Origin: Flavobacterium sp. ov086
GTDB lineage: Bacteria; Bacteroidota; Bacteroidia; Flavobacteriales; Flavobacteriaceae
DNA length: 64,000 nt
Direction of reading: 5' to 3'
Assembly (NCBI RefSeq): GCF_900187965.1
Contig: NZ_FZNL01000003.1
Span: 304,697-368,696, forward strand
A program made the translations under genes and the position numbers. Of the stretch, positions 54,499 to 63,086 are shown piece after piece. Numbering within the stretch: the first letter of the stretch is position 1; each line of letters starts with the position of its first letter. The notes beneath the pieces are model-generated. The model was not told the DNA's origin. It searched no databases and saw nothing but the letters and a program-made list of their open reading frames with translations.

Positions 54499-54906
54499 AT
54501 GGTTTCAGGTAAATTTGCCATAACGATTCACATTTTGACTTTACTCACCAAATACCCAAATGATTTTTTGTCATCTGAGTATATTGCGGGTAGTATCAAT
54601 TTGAATCCGGTATTGGTTAGAAAAGAAATTGCAAACCTAAAAGCACATCATATTGTAGAAAGCAAAGAAGGAAAAAATGGCGGAACAAAACTGTCGATCG
54701 ATCCTTCGAAAATCACATTAAAAGAAATATTTGAAATGACATTTGAAACCATTAACTTAGGGTATGCAAAAAATCAGCCTAATCCTGATTGTCCTGTTGG
54801 AAAGAAAATCAATCAAAATTTAAGTTCTTTATATGCTGATATGAATCAAAAAATTAGTTTACAATTAGAAGGAATCTCTCTGGAAGATTTTTCTAATCAA
54901 TTCTAA
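54499..54906 (+). CDS. Rrf2-family transcriptional regulator (YwnA-like)
   Basis: A 135-residue winged-HTH Rrf2 protein: FAITIHILTLLTKYPNDFLS, SSEYIAGSINLNPVLVRKEI (recognition region), HHIVESKEGKNGGTKL wing. It has one cysteine only (Cys98 in NPDCPVGKK), so it is not an Fe-S type; it resembles YwnA, and HypR-type Rrf2 proteins sense oxidants through cysteines. Followed 58 bp later by an NmrA-like oxidoreductase; both genes carry the same operator-like palindrome upstream. Confidence 0.9.
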   Translation: MVSGKFAITIHILTLLTKYPNDFLSSEYIAGSINLNPVLVRKEIANLKAHHIVESKEGKNGGTKLSIDPSKITLKEIFEMTFETINLGYAKNQPNPDCPVGKKINQNLSSLYADMNQKISLQLEGISLEDFSNQF

Positions 54907-54927
54907 AACTATTTTTTTACACAAAAC

Positions 54928-54946
54928 TGTAACATTTTTTATTACT
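54928..54946. promoter_or_regulatory. Operator-like palindrome upstream of the oxidoreductase gene
   Basis: TGTAACATTTTTTATTACT, matching the site at 54478-54496 at 17 of 19 positions. Located 19 bp before the start codon of the NAD(P)-binding protein gene, as expected for control by the neighbouring regulator. Confidence 0.65.
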
Positions 54947-54964
54947 AATTAAAATTATATATTT

Positions 54965-55606
54965 ATGAAAATCGCAATCATTGGAGCAACCGGATTTGTT
55001 GGCTCAGCCATTTTAAACGAATTAGCAAACAGAAATCACGACATTACTGCTATTGCAAGAAACCCAAAAGATACCTCAAATGTAACTTGGAAAAGTGCTG
55101 ATATTTTTAACGTTGACAAATTGTCTGAAATTTTAAAAGGAAATGATGTTGTAATCAATGCCTATAATTCTGGTTGGACGAATCCTAACATTTACGATGA
55201 TTTCATTGCAGGATCAAAAGCAATTCAGGAAGCGGTTAAAAAATCTGGTGTAAAACGTTTTATCACCATTGGCGGTGCCGGAAGTTTGTTTGTAGCTCCG
55301 GGTTTACAAGCGGTTGACACTCCAGATTTTCCAAAAGAATATCACGCTGGCGCAACTGCAGCGAGGGATTATTTGAATATTTTGAAAGAAGAAAAAGATT
55401 TGGATTGGGCATTTTTCAGCCCGGCTTTCGAAATGCATCAAGGTATTACAACAGGAAGAACCGGAAAATACCGTTTAGGTCTTGAAAACCCAGTTTTTAA
55501 TGACGAACAAAGAAGTATTTTATCTGTAGAAGATTTAGCGGTTGTTATCGCTGATGAAGCAGAAAATGCCAAACACCACCAAGTTCGTTTTACAGCGGCT
55601 TATTAA
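54965..55606 (+). CDS. NmrA/YwnB-like NAD(P)-binding oxidoreductase
   Basis: A 213-residue atypical SDR: cofactor loop IIGATGFVGSAIL at about 5-17, NDVVINAYNSGW, GVKRFITIGGAGSL and the C-terminal SVEDLAVVIADEAEN. Such proteins reduce quinones, flavins or aldehydes under oxidative or electrophile stress; some are redox sensors. Paired with a cysteine-containing Rrf2 regulator, the same arrangement as ywnA-ywnB in Bacillus (family knowledge). Substrate unknown. Confidence 0.9.
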   Translation: MKIAIIGATGFVGSAILNELANRNHDITAIARNPKDTSNVTWKSADIFNVDKLSEILKGNDVVINAYNSGWTNPNIYDDFIAGSKAIQEAVKKSGVKRFITIGGAGSLFVAPGLQAVDTPDFPKEYHAGATAARDYLNILKEEKDLDWAFFSPAFEMHQGITTGRTGKYRLGLENPVFNDEQRSILSVEDLAVVIADEAENAKHHQVRFTAAY

Positions 55607-55616
55607 TTTTTTTTTA

Positions 55617-55717
55617 GCCACGAATTACACGAAATTTCACAAATTTCTTGATATTAATTATATTTAGTAAATATTCGATCTAATATTTAATTAGTGGAAA
55701 TTCTTGTAATTCGTGGC
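55617..55717. repeat. ACGAATT-word inverted repeat, copy 2 (complete)
   Basis: GCCACGAATTACACGAAATT and TTCACAAATT words on the left are mirrored by AATTAGTGGAAATTC and TTGTAATTCGTGGC on the right, about 9-10 nt pitch, separated by an AT-rich centre. The GCCACGAATTAC / GTAATTCGTGGC ends pair. Lies between the oxidoreductase and meaB genes. Confidence 0.8.
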
Positions 55718-55754
55718 AAACAACCTCAACAGTTTCAAAAGCGTAATTGTCTTT

Positions 55755-55784
55755 TTGAAACTGTTTTTGTTTTCTGTACTTTTA
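55755..55784 (+). promoter_or_regulatory. Bacteroidota-type promoter of meaB
   Basis: TTG at 55755-55757, a 19-nt spacer, then TACTTTTA at 55777-55784 (one mismatch from TAnnTTTG). The meaB start codon (TTG) lies about 20 bp further on. Confidence 0.65.
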
Positions 55785-55803
55785 CAGTACCAAAAAGTAT
55801 ATT

Positions 55804-56901
55804 TTGTCAAGTTCAAAAAAACTATCAAGCAGCTTACAAGAAAAAGCCGGAATTTCACCTCCTGAAATCACCAATGTTTCTGCTATTCGTCAAATTAAAA
55901 AAAACAGAAGACAACAACCCTCTTCAACGGAATTAATCGATGGAATTTTAGAAGGAAACAGAACGGCACTGAGTCGCGCTATTACTTTGGTCGAAAGTAC
56001 AAATCCGGAACATGCCTCAAAAGCAAATGACGTTATTAACGGTTGTTTGCCTTACGCCAATAAATCAATCCGAATTGGAATTACAGGCGTTCCAGGTGTT
56101 GGAAAAAGTACTTTTATTGAAGCTTTTGGAAGTTTCCTGACAAACTTAGGTAAAAAAGTAGCGGTTTTGGCCGTTGACCCAAGCAGTTCACTTTCGCATG
56201 GAAGTATTTTGGGTGATAAAACCCGTATGGAAGAACTCGTAAAAGACGAAAATGCTTTTATAAGACCAAGTGCTTCCGGAGATACTTTGGGCGGTGTAGC
56301 TAGAAAAACACGCGAATCTATTATTTTATGTGAAGCCGCAGGTTTTGATACTATAATTATCGAAACTGTAGGTGTGGGACAAAGTGAAACTGCGGTTCAC
56401 AGTATGGTTGACTTTTTCTTGCTTCTAAAAATTTCCGGTGCAGGCGATGAACTTCAAGGCATCAAACGCGGTATTATGGAAATGGCAGATGCTATTGTTA
56501 TCAACAAAGCTGACGGTGATAATATCAAAAAAGCAAATCAGGCGAAACTGGAATTCAATCGTGCTTTGCATTTATTCCCTCCAAAAAAATCAAACTGGCA
56601 GCCAAAAGTTACAACTTGCAGCGCCATCACCAAAGATGGAATTTCTGAAATTTGGGATACTATTTCATCTTATATCGAAATGACCAATGAGACTGGTTTC
56701 TTTCCCGAAAAACGAAAAGAGCAGAATCAGTTTTGGATGATGGAAACCATAAACGAACAATTGAAACTGAATTTCTACAATCAGCCGGAGATCATTTCCC
56801 AATTAGAACAAAACAAAAAAGCAGTGCAAAATGATGAAATATCTCCTTTTGCAGCTGCTCAAAATTTATTAAAATTGTATTTTTCTAAAGGTTTAAAGTA
56901 G
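55804..56901 (+). CDS. meaB: MeaB/ArgK-type P-loop GTPase
   Basis: A 365-residue G3E-type GTPase that protects and reloads methylmalonyl-CoA mutase with adenosylcobalamin. P-loop GVPGVGKST about residues 97-105; AVDPSSSLSHGSILGDKTRM (base loop), IETVGVGQSE (switch/Walker B) and NKADGDN (G4 NKxD). The start is TTG; the N-terminal ~40 residues are family-typical. A PduO adenosyltransferase is at 27.4 kb; the mutase itself is not in the window. Its last codons are the first copy of the tandem repeat array downstream. Confidence 0.93.
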   Translation: MSSSKKLSSSLQEKAGISPPEITNVSAIRQIKKNRRQQPSSTELIDGILEGNRTALSRAITLVESTNPEHASKANDVINGCLPYANKSIRIGITGVPGVGKSTFIEAFGSFLTNLGKKVAVLAVDPSSSLSHGSILGDKTRMEELVKDENAFIRPSASGDTLGGVARKTRESIILCEAAGFDTIIIETVGVGQSETAVHSMVDFFLLLKISGAGDELQGIKRGIMEMADAIVINKADGDNIKKANQAKLEFNRALHLFPPKKSNWQPKVTTCSAITKDGISEIWDTISSYIEMTNETGFFPEKRKEQNQFWMMETINEQLKLNFYNQPEIISQLEQNKKAVQNDEISPFAAAQNLLKLYFSKGLK

Positions 56902-57530
56902 CAAAGGTTCAAAGCGACAAAGGTTTTATACTCTGTTTCTTTGAACCTTTGTCCCTTTGTCCCTCTGAACCTATTTCTTCAATAAAGGCTCAAAGTAGCA
57001 AAGGTTCAAAGCAACAAAGGTTTTGCACTCTGTTTCTTTGAACCTTTGCCCCTTTGTCCCTCTGAACCTATTTCTTCAATAAAGGTTCAAAGCGACAAAG
57101 GTTTTACACTCTGTTTCTTTGAACCTTTGTCCCTTTGTTCCTCTGAACCTATTTCTTCAATAAAGGCTCAAAGTAGCAAAGGTTCAAAGCAACAAAGGTT
57201 TTGCACTCTGTTTCTTTGAACCTTTGCCCCTTTGTCCCTCTGAACCTATTTCTTCAATAAAGGTTCAAAGCGACAAAGGTTTTACACTCTGTTTCTTTGA
57301 ACCTTTGTCCCTTTGTTCCTCTGAACCTATTTCTTCAATAAAGGCTCAAAGTAGCAAAGGTTCAAAGCGACAAAGGTTTTACACTCTGTTTCTTTGAACC
57401 CTTGTTCCTTTGTTCCTCTGAACCTATTTCTTCAATAAAGGCTCAAAGTAGCAAAGGTTCAAAGCGACAAAGGTTTTGCACTCTGTTTCTTTGAACCTTT
57501 GTCCCTTAGTCCCTCTGAACCTATTTCTTC
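56884..57530. repeat. Tandem array of seven 97- or 81-bp units between convergent genes
   Basis: Unit ends (CTATTTCTTC) fall at 56980, 57077, 57158, 57255, 57336, 57433 and 57530, so lengths are 97, 97, 81, 97, 81, 97 and 97. Each unit holds a hairpin CAAAGGTTCAAAG / CTTTGAACCTTTG. The first unit includes the final codons and TAG of meaB; the last includes the final codons and stop of the sulfatase gene on the other strand. Units 2-3 and 4-5 are identical (a 178-bp higher-order repeat). The difference between long and short units is 16 bp. Confidence 0.9.
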
Positions 57531-59455
57531 CTTAACTTATATTTGTTTTCTTTATATAAATTTCCTGCTGTAATGACATGTGCTAAAGCATCTTTTGCTA
57601 ATTCTTCATTTAATTTTACAGGAATCAAAGTCGTATCATTTTTGATTTCGAATTGCAGAGGTTTCAAATTAGGCTGCATGATTACAACTTGATTTTCTAC
57701 ACGGAATGCATTAATATCATTAAACTGCATGATCGATCTTCCTTGCGTTTTTGGATCTAGTTTATTTAGATTTCTTCCCACCATTGGTGTTTCAAAAGAA
57801 AGTCCTAAGTATCCTAACAATGTTGGCGGAATATCAATTTGACTTGCCAATTTGCTGTACGAAACTCCTTTTGGCACTCCAGGTCCCATTATCAAAGCCG
57901 GAATATGAAACTTATTAATTGGCACTAGATTTTTTCCGTACGTTCTTGTGTTATGATCAGCAATTACGATGAAAATTGTGTTTTTGAAATAAGGCTCTTT
58001 CTTTGCCATTTCAAAGAATTTCCCAATAGAGAAATCTGCATATTTCATCGCATTATTTACCGTTGCAGGTTTTGTATCAAAAGGTTTGATTCTTCCGGCT
58101 GGATATTCAAAAGGCTCGTGATTAGAAGTCGAAAACATTAAAGAGAAGAAAGGTTTATCGCCCTTAGCTTTAAAATAATTGTTTGCTTTTGTTACCAAAT
58201 CCTCATCTGAATAACCCCATGTTCCTTTGAAAGCATATTTGTTTCCATCAGATTCAAAATCTTCCTGATCTACAATATCCTGAAAACCATTTCCGTTGAA
58301 AAACGAAGCCATATTATCAAAATTCGCCATTCCACCGTAAATAAAACTAGTGTCGTATCCTTTTTGCTTTAAAGCATCGGCAAGTGTAAAAAATCCTTGT
58401 TGTGAGTTTCCTAACTTTACTACACTTTCAGATGGTGAAGGCAAAAATCCGGTTACAACCGCTTCAATTCCGCGGACACTTCTTGTTCCTGTGCAATATA
58501 AATTGGTAAACAATAAACCTTCTTTTGACAATTTATCAAATTCCGGTGTTAATGGTTTTCCACCTAAAATTCCAACGTATTCAGCACCTAAACTTTCTTG
58601 TAGAAAAATCACCAAATTGTATGGCTTTTTCACTACTGTATCTGGTTGTTGTACATGTAGAAACGGAATTTCAGCATCTGTAAAATCACTTGGTCCGGCA
58701 ATCATATATTTTTTAACACGAGCAATTGCTTCGGCTTCATCCATTTTACCGTACATCTTGGTGTTTCCTTCATTTTTAATCGAATAAGCTGCAAAAGCTA
58801 CGGTATAAAATGAATTTAATCCCAAAGTATTCGTTAACTGATCTGTAGAGAAAACCGCATTACTGGCATTTATTGGACGTTTTGAAGTAAGACTTGAACG
58901 TGCTCCAAAAAACAACAGAAAAGCAAGTAATGGAAAAATCATTAATTTGAACTTATAATCCGTATTTGTTGTATAAAAATATTTTTTTCCTTTTTTGAAA
59001 GCAAAATACAGAACAACGCCTAAGATTAAGAATGTCACAATGATCGAAGTCAGGTAACTTTTTAAAAGCATTCCCACAACTTCTTTTGGATAAATTAGAT
59101 AATCTAAGAATATCTTATTTGGGCGTGTATCATATTGTTTTACAAAATCCGGTGTTGCCAATTCTACAAAAAGAATCAGAAACAAAAATAAAAAGCTATA
59201 AATTACCAGAAATTTGTTGGTGAATTTTAGCGATTTATTAGGTAGAAATGTAATTAAAACTGCGGGTAGAAATGATAAATAACAAAGTAAAATCAAATCC
59301 ATTCGAAGACCGATTGGAAAAATATACCAGAAATTTGGTGTTTCTACTACTCTATCTTTAAAAAGAAAAAATAAAAAGATTCGACTTAAAGTAGTAATTA
59401 GCAATCCTATTGCTATAAAATTGAAAATGGGTTTTAAAAAACTTAATTTTTTCAT
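57521..59455 (-). CDS. LTA synthase-family sulfatase/phosphoglycerol transferase
   Basis: A 644-residue membrane protein: about five helices in residues 1-190, then a large periplasmic alkaline-phosphatase-superfamily domain. Metal and nucleophile region LVIFLQESLGAEYVGILG, then LYCTGTRSVRGIEAV with the catalytic Thr in GTRS; later SLMFSTSNHEPFEYP and FIVIADHNTRTYG supply metal ligands. Family members make lipoteichoic acid or transfer phosphoglycerol or phosphoethanolamine to envelope glycans; in Bacteroidota the acceptor is unknown. Convergent with meaB, with a repeat array at its 3' end. Confidence 0.9.
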   Translation of the reverse strand: MKKLSFLKPIFNFIAIGLLITTLSRIFLFFLFKDRVVETPNFWYIFPIGLRMDLILLCYLSFLPAVLITFLPNKSLKFTNKFLVIYSFLFLFLILFVELATPDFVKQYDTRPNKIFLDYLIYPKEVVGMLLKSYLTSIIVTFLILGVVLYFAFKKGKKYFYTTNTDYKFKLMIFPLLAFLLFFGARSSLTSKRPINASNAVFSTDQLTNTLGLNSFYTVAFAAYSIKNEGNTKMYGKMDEAEAIARVKKYMIAGPSDFTDAEIPFLHVQQPDTVVKKPYNLVIFLQESLGAEYVGILGGKPLTPEFDKLSKEGLLFTNLYCTGTRSVRGIEAVVTGFLPSPSESVVKLGNSQQGFFTLADALKQKGYDTSFIYGGMANFDNMASFFNGNGFQDIVDQEDFESDGNKYAFKGTWGYSDEDLVTKANNYFKAKGDKPFFSLMFSTSNHEPFEYPAGRIKPFDTKPATVNNAMKYADFSIGKFFEMAKKEPYFKNTIFIVIADHNTRTYGKNLVPINKFHIPALIMGPGVPKGVSYSKLASQIDIPPTLLGYLGLSFETPMVGRNLNKLDPKTQGRSIMQFNDINAFRVENQVVIMQPNLKPLQFEIKNDTTLIPVKLNEELAKDALAHVITAGNLYKENKYKLRKK

Positions 59456-59507
59456 TAGAAAGATTTAAATTGTTTTTTGGTTGAGAAATATTGTAAAACG
59501 TATTACC

Positions 59508-59527
59508 AGACGCACTGCTGTGCGTCT
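59508..59527. repeat. AGACGCAC/GTGCGTCT palindrome
   Basis: Perfect 8-bp stem AGACGCAC, loop TGCT, GTGCGTCT, next to CTCTACTG. This type of short intergenic hairpin occurs in many Flavobacterium genomes (from memory). It lies 14 bp before the stop of the acidic protein gene (same transcript direction), so it may be its terminator. Confidence 0.7.
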
Positions 59528-59540
59528 CTACTGTACATCT

Positions 59541-59768
59541 CTATTCTTCGTAACGTTTTATTTCTCGATCATAAAATTCATTAGCCTGCTCAATTAAACC
59601 TTCCATTTCAGTATTTAATTCTGCTTCATCAAGATCTTCTGCTTCTTCCATAAACTCAACCTCATCATCTTTTAAGTTGATTATAAATCTTGGATAATCA
59701 AGGTGAATGATAAAAATATCATCTGGAAAATCAGTATTATCTCCGAGTAAAAATTTAGGTAATTCCAT
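59541..59768 (-). CDS. Small acidic protein of unknown function
   Basis: A 75-residue, very acidic protein: DNTDFPDDIFIIHLDYPRFIINLKDDEVEF then EEAEDLDEAELNTEMEGLIE and a C-terminal YDREIKRYEE. No signal peptide or domain recognised. It lies between the sulfatase and MATE genes on the same strand. The reading frame is clean and such small acidic proteins are conserved in Flavobacterium (from memory), so I keep it. Confidence 0.7.
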   Translation of the reverse strand: MELPKFLLGDNTDFPDDIFIIHLDYPRFIINLKDDEVEFMEEAEDLDEAELNTEMEGLIEQANEFYDREIKRYEE

Positions 59769-59860
59769 TTTATTTATATTTTGATTTATTGTTTTTTGCT
59801 TTAGATTTTACAGATCTTTTAAATCGTTTAATCTGTGCTTATTTTTTTAATGCTTCAAAT

Positions 59861-61246
59861 TTAACTATTTGAAACTGAATTTTTGATTAATTTTTTGGTC
59901 AGGAAATGAAAACGAATGTATAGGAATATTGCCGCAGAAGTTAATCCTGCCAAAAGTCCTATCCAAACTCCTTGTGCTTTCAAATCTGTGTATTCGGCTA
60001 AATAATACGAAATTGGAAAACCAATTACCCAATAGGCAACAAATGTAATATACATTGGAATTTTTACATCCTGTAAACCACGCAAAGCTCCAAGAACAAC
60101 AACCTGAATTCCGTCAGAAATCTGGAAAACTGCTGCTATTATAAATAATTTTGATGCAATACTTATTACTTCATTATTATCGAGAAGCTGACCTCCATTT
60201 TCCATATTCAAAAATAGATGTGGTAAGAAATCATGGAAAACTATAAACAGCATCGCAAAAACAGTTTCAATTATAATTGCCAATAAAAAGATAGAGCGGG
60301 CAACAATAACTAAGTTTTTGTAATCATTTAATCCTCTTTGATTACTAACTCTAATCATAGAAGTTACACTCAATCCCATTGCAAACATAAAAGTCATCGA
60401 AGACAAACTCAACGCAATTTGATTAGCTGCCTGACTGGTTTTACCAATATTACCGCAGAGCCAGATTGAGGCTGTAAACAATACTACTTCAAATAACATT
60501 TGCATTGCCGATGGGAATCCTATACTTACAATTTTCTTTATGGTTTCTTTTTTAATTTCATCAAAACTAAAATTCTTAAAATATTGTTTCAAATCATTTC
60601 TTCTGGATAACATAATGTGCATGAACATTACTAGAAATATTCTTGAAATTACGGTTCCCAAAGCGGCTCCAACAATTCCCATTTTTGGAAAAATCCAGAT
60701 TCCGTAGATCAACATATAATTAATCCCAACATGCAGCACATTTGCCATAATCATGGCGTACATCGAATATTTTGTCATCGACATTCCGTCAGCAAATTGT
60801 TTGTATCCCTGATACATAATTAGCGGAATCAAGGAGAAAGCAACCCAGTCAAGATAGGGTTTTGCAAGTGCAATTACGTCAGCTGGTTGTTTTAACAATT
60901 CCATTATTGGCTTTGCCAGAATAATTATTCCAAAAAGTAACAATCCTAAAATAATACATAAAAACAAACCATGATGAAATGCGGAGCGAATTTTAGAATC
61001 GTTTTTTTCAGCATCACCTTCAGCAACAATTGGAGTTATTGCGGTCGAGAAACCAATTCCTAAAGACATAGCAATAAAAATCATGCTGTTTCCTAATGAA
61101 ACTGCTGCAAGTTCAGTACTTCCTAATTTCCCTACCATTATATTATCGACAATACCTATTAAGGTATGCCCAACCATTCCTAATATAATAGGATATGCCA
61201 ATCTTAAATTGTATGAAAACTCTTTGGTGTACTGCTTTAAATTCAA
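59861..61246 (-). CDS. MATE-family efflux transporter (NorM-like)
   Basis: A 461-residue multidrug/toxic-compound exporter with 12 membrane helices. First-half signature: GMVGHTLIGIVDNIMVGKLG and LGNSMIFIAMSLGIGFSTAI; second half IGFPSAMQMLFEVVLFTASIW, and QISDGIQVVVLGALRGLQDVKIP. Drives drug or metabolite export by Na+ or H+ gradient. A TATCTTTG box on the minus strand at 61267-61274 may be its -7 element. Confidence 0.93.
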   Translation of the reverse strand: MNLKQYTKEFSYNLRLAYPIILGMVGHTLIGIVDNIMVGKLGSTELAAVSLGNSMIFIAMSLGIGFSTAITPIVAEGDAEKNDSKIRSAFHHGLFLCIILGLLLFGIIILAKPIMELLKQPADVIALAKPYLDWVAFSLIPLIMYQGYKQFADGMSMTKYSMYAMIMANVLHVGINYMLIYGIWIFPKMGIVGAALGTVISRIFLVMFMHIMLSRRNDLKQYFKNFSFDEIKKETIKKIVSIGFPSAMQMLFEVVLFTASIWLCGNIGKTSQAANQIALSLSSMTFMFAMGLSVTSMIRVSNQRGLNDYKNLVIVARSIFLLAIIIETVFAMLFIVFHDFLPHLFLNMENGGQLLDNNEVISIASKLFIIAAVFQISDGIQVVVLGALRGLQDVKIPMYITFVAYWVIGFPISYYLAEYTDLKAQGVWIGLLAGLTSAAIFLYIRFHFLTKKLIKNSVSNS

Positions 61247-61435
61247 TTCTGTTCTTTTTTAGTCGGCAAAGATAGTCAGAAGCTTTGGATTCTTTGATAA
61301 TATTAAAAGCATAAGCAAATATTAAGCGATTTTTAATCAACCTCGAGATTATATAACAATTCCAAAAAATTATATAACAATTCCCCAAAGCCTAACTATT
61401 ATTTTTACAACATTATAAATTCAAAAAAAATTGTC

Positions 61436-61978
61436 ATGAGAAATCTAAAAATGTTCTGCCTAGCGACTTTCGCTTTATTATACGCCAATACCACGTTTGC
61501 TCAAGACACTACTACGCCAACTAAAACTGAAGGCGAGATCAAAAAATACGATCAGGGCTTTAGATTAGGTTTTGGACTTAACGGAGGTTTACCAACTGAC
61601 AATGCTTATGACTGGTCTCTGGGTGGAGATGTTCGTTTACAATACGATTTATCAAAAAGAACTTCATTGACCTTAACAACTGGTTTTACTAATTTGTTTA
61701 TGGGAAAAGATGAAAATGGAGTTGATGTAAAAGATCTTGGTTTTATTCCGGCAAAAGCAGGTTTCAAAGCTTTTATCTGGGAAGATCAATTTTATGTTTT
61801 AGGTGAAGTTGGTGCTGGATTTGCCGTTACAAACGGTTACGATCAAACCACTTTTTTATGGGCGCCTGGAATTGGGTATGCCAACAAGTACATTGATATT
61901 AGTGTCCGATATGAGGACTATAACAAGTTCAAAACCAACCAAGTGGCTTTACGTCTAGCTTATGGTTTTGATTTATAA
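61436..61978 (+). CDS. Outer-membrane beta-barrel protein, small
   Basis: A 180-residue protein with a signal ending TTFAQ and then eight or so beta strands: FRLGFGLNGGLPTD, DWSLGGDVRLQYDLSKRTS, FIPAKAGFKAFIWEDQFYVL, APGIGYANKYIDISVRYEDY and the final ALRLAYGFDL with an aromatic near the end. It fits the eight-stranded OmpX/OmpA-like or outer_membrane_beta-barrel family. Function unknown. Confidence 0.8.
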   Translation: MRNLKMFCLATFALLYANTTFAQDTTTPTKTEGEIKKYDQGFRLGFGLNGGLPTDNAYDWSLGGDVRLQYDLSKRTSLTLTTGFTNLFMGKDENGVDVKDLGFIPAKAGFKAFIWEDQFYVLGEVGAGFAVTNGYDQTTFLWAPGIGYANKYIDISVRYEDYNKFKTNQVALRLAYGFDL

Positions 61979-62015
61979 AAGCAAAGGTTTAATTAATTTT
62001 TTTGTTTTTGGTAAC

Positions 62016-62056
62016 AAACCCGATAGATCGCATAGTCTGTCGGGTTTCGTTTTTTT
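62016..62056 (+). terminator. Terminator after the small barrel gene
   Basis: AAACCCGATAGA, a short loop and TCTGTCGGGTTT followed by a T run. The stem nearly matches the first secA terminator (31776). Confidence 0.85.
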
Positions 62057-62148
62057 ATGCCGTTGGTCAAAAGATAAGAACCAGTCGTCAAATGATTTTT
62101 TCAGATTAATGAATAACACTGTACTTCGCAGAAAAATTAATCGAAATC

Positions 62149-63084
62149 ATGAACAAAACAGTTTTTTATCTATCGCAACTATTTCTTTTTCTATTGGTTA
62201 CAATTTCTGCAAAAGCTCAGTCGAATATCTCGGGAGAATTCAAAGTAGATTATGTTCCGTTTTCAAATTATGTCCGACCAATTGACAGTTCCAAAACTGA
62301 TGCTAAAAGTAATTTTAAAAGAGCTCAGCTTTCTGTAGAAATTCCGCTTTCCATGAAAATGGACAAATACAATCATCCAAAGCTTTGGTCAATTATGCTT
62401 CAGGGAACTTATGCCAAAATGGAGAATAAGAATTATGAAGTACAATCTCTTCCTGTAGAATTTCCAAACGGTTTCCCCGATGAGCTTCTAAATGCTCAAA
62501 TTGGTGTCAAACATTTAAGATCAATTTCTCCTTCCTGGTCCATATTAATAATGGCTTCTGTTGGTATTTATACAGATATGATCGAAATCAATAAAGACGA
62601 TGTTCTTATACAAGGCGGCGTACTTTTTATCAAACAATTTAATCAGAATCTGGCTTTTGGTTTCGGACCGGTTTTGACCAATAGTTTTGGTGTTCCGATG
62701 GTGCTTCCTGGAATTTACTTCAATTGGGAGTCTAAAGGCGCTTTACACTTTAAAGTTGCTTTTCCCGAAGGTTTAGAATTAGGCTACAGAATGTCTGATC
62801 GATTAGATCTTAAAACGGTTGTCGAACTCAGCGGAATGACTGCCGAAATAAACCCGGCAAACAAATCTATGTTACTTGGATACCAACAAATTATTGCAGG
62901 TTTAAGACCTCAATTAAAATTTGGTAAACATTGGACATTTGAACCTACAGCTGGTAGTACTTTGGCCCGTTCATTCTCTACCAATGACCGAAAAATAAAA
63001 AATATGTTTAAAGAAAAGGATCTTGCAAATCCACGATTTACTACTACATTTTATGCCGCTTTAGCTGTAAAATGGCAATTCTAG
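62149..63084 (+). CDS. DUF6268-type outer-membrane protein
   Basis: A 311-residue protein with a signal ending KAQSN and a barrel-like alternation: SGEFKVDYVPFSNYVRPID, AQLSVEIPLSMKMDKYNHPK, FGFGPVLTNSFGVPMVLPG, ELGYRMSDRLDLKTVVELSG and the terminal FYAALAVKWQF. The final Phe suits outer-membrane insertion. It corresponds to the DUF6268 group; role unknown. Convergent with a LytTR response regulator whose stop lies two bases away. Confidence 0.8.
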   Translation: MNKTVFYLSQLFLFLLVTISAKAQSNISGEFKVDYVPFSNYVRPIDSSKTDAKSNFKRAQLSVEIPLSMKMDKYNHPKLWSIMLQGTYAKMENKNYEVQSLPVEFPNGFPDELLNAQIGVKHLRSISPSWSILIMASVGIYTDMIEINKDDVLIQGGVLFIKQFNQNLAFGFGPVLTNSFGVPMVLPGIYFNWESKGALHFKVAFPEGLELGYRMSDRLDLKTVVELSGMTAEINPANKSMLLGYQQIIAGLRPQLKFGKHWTFEPTAGSTLARSFSTNDRKIKNMFKEKDLANPRFTTTFYAALAVKWQF

Positions 63085-63086
63085 AG

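Noticed and set aside
56884..57530. Possible CRISPR array
   Set aside because: The repeats are contiguous 81-97 bp units with no unique spacers and no cas genes nearby; the units include gene 3' ends.
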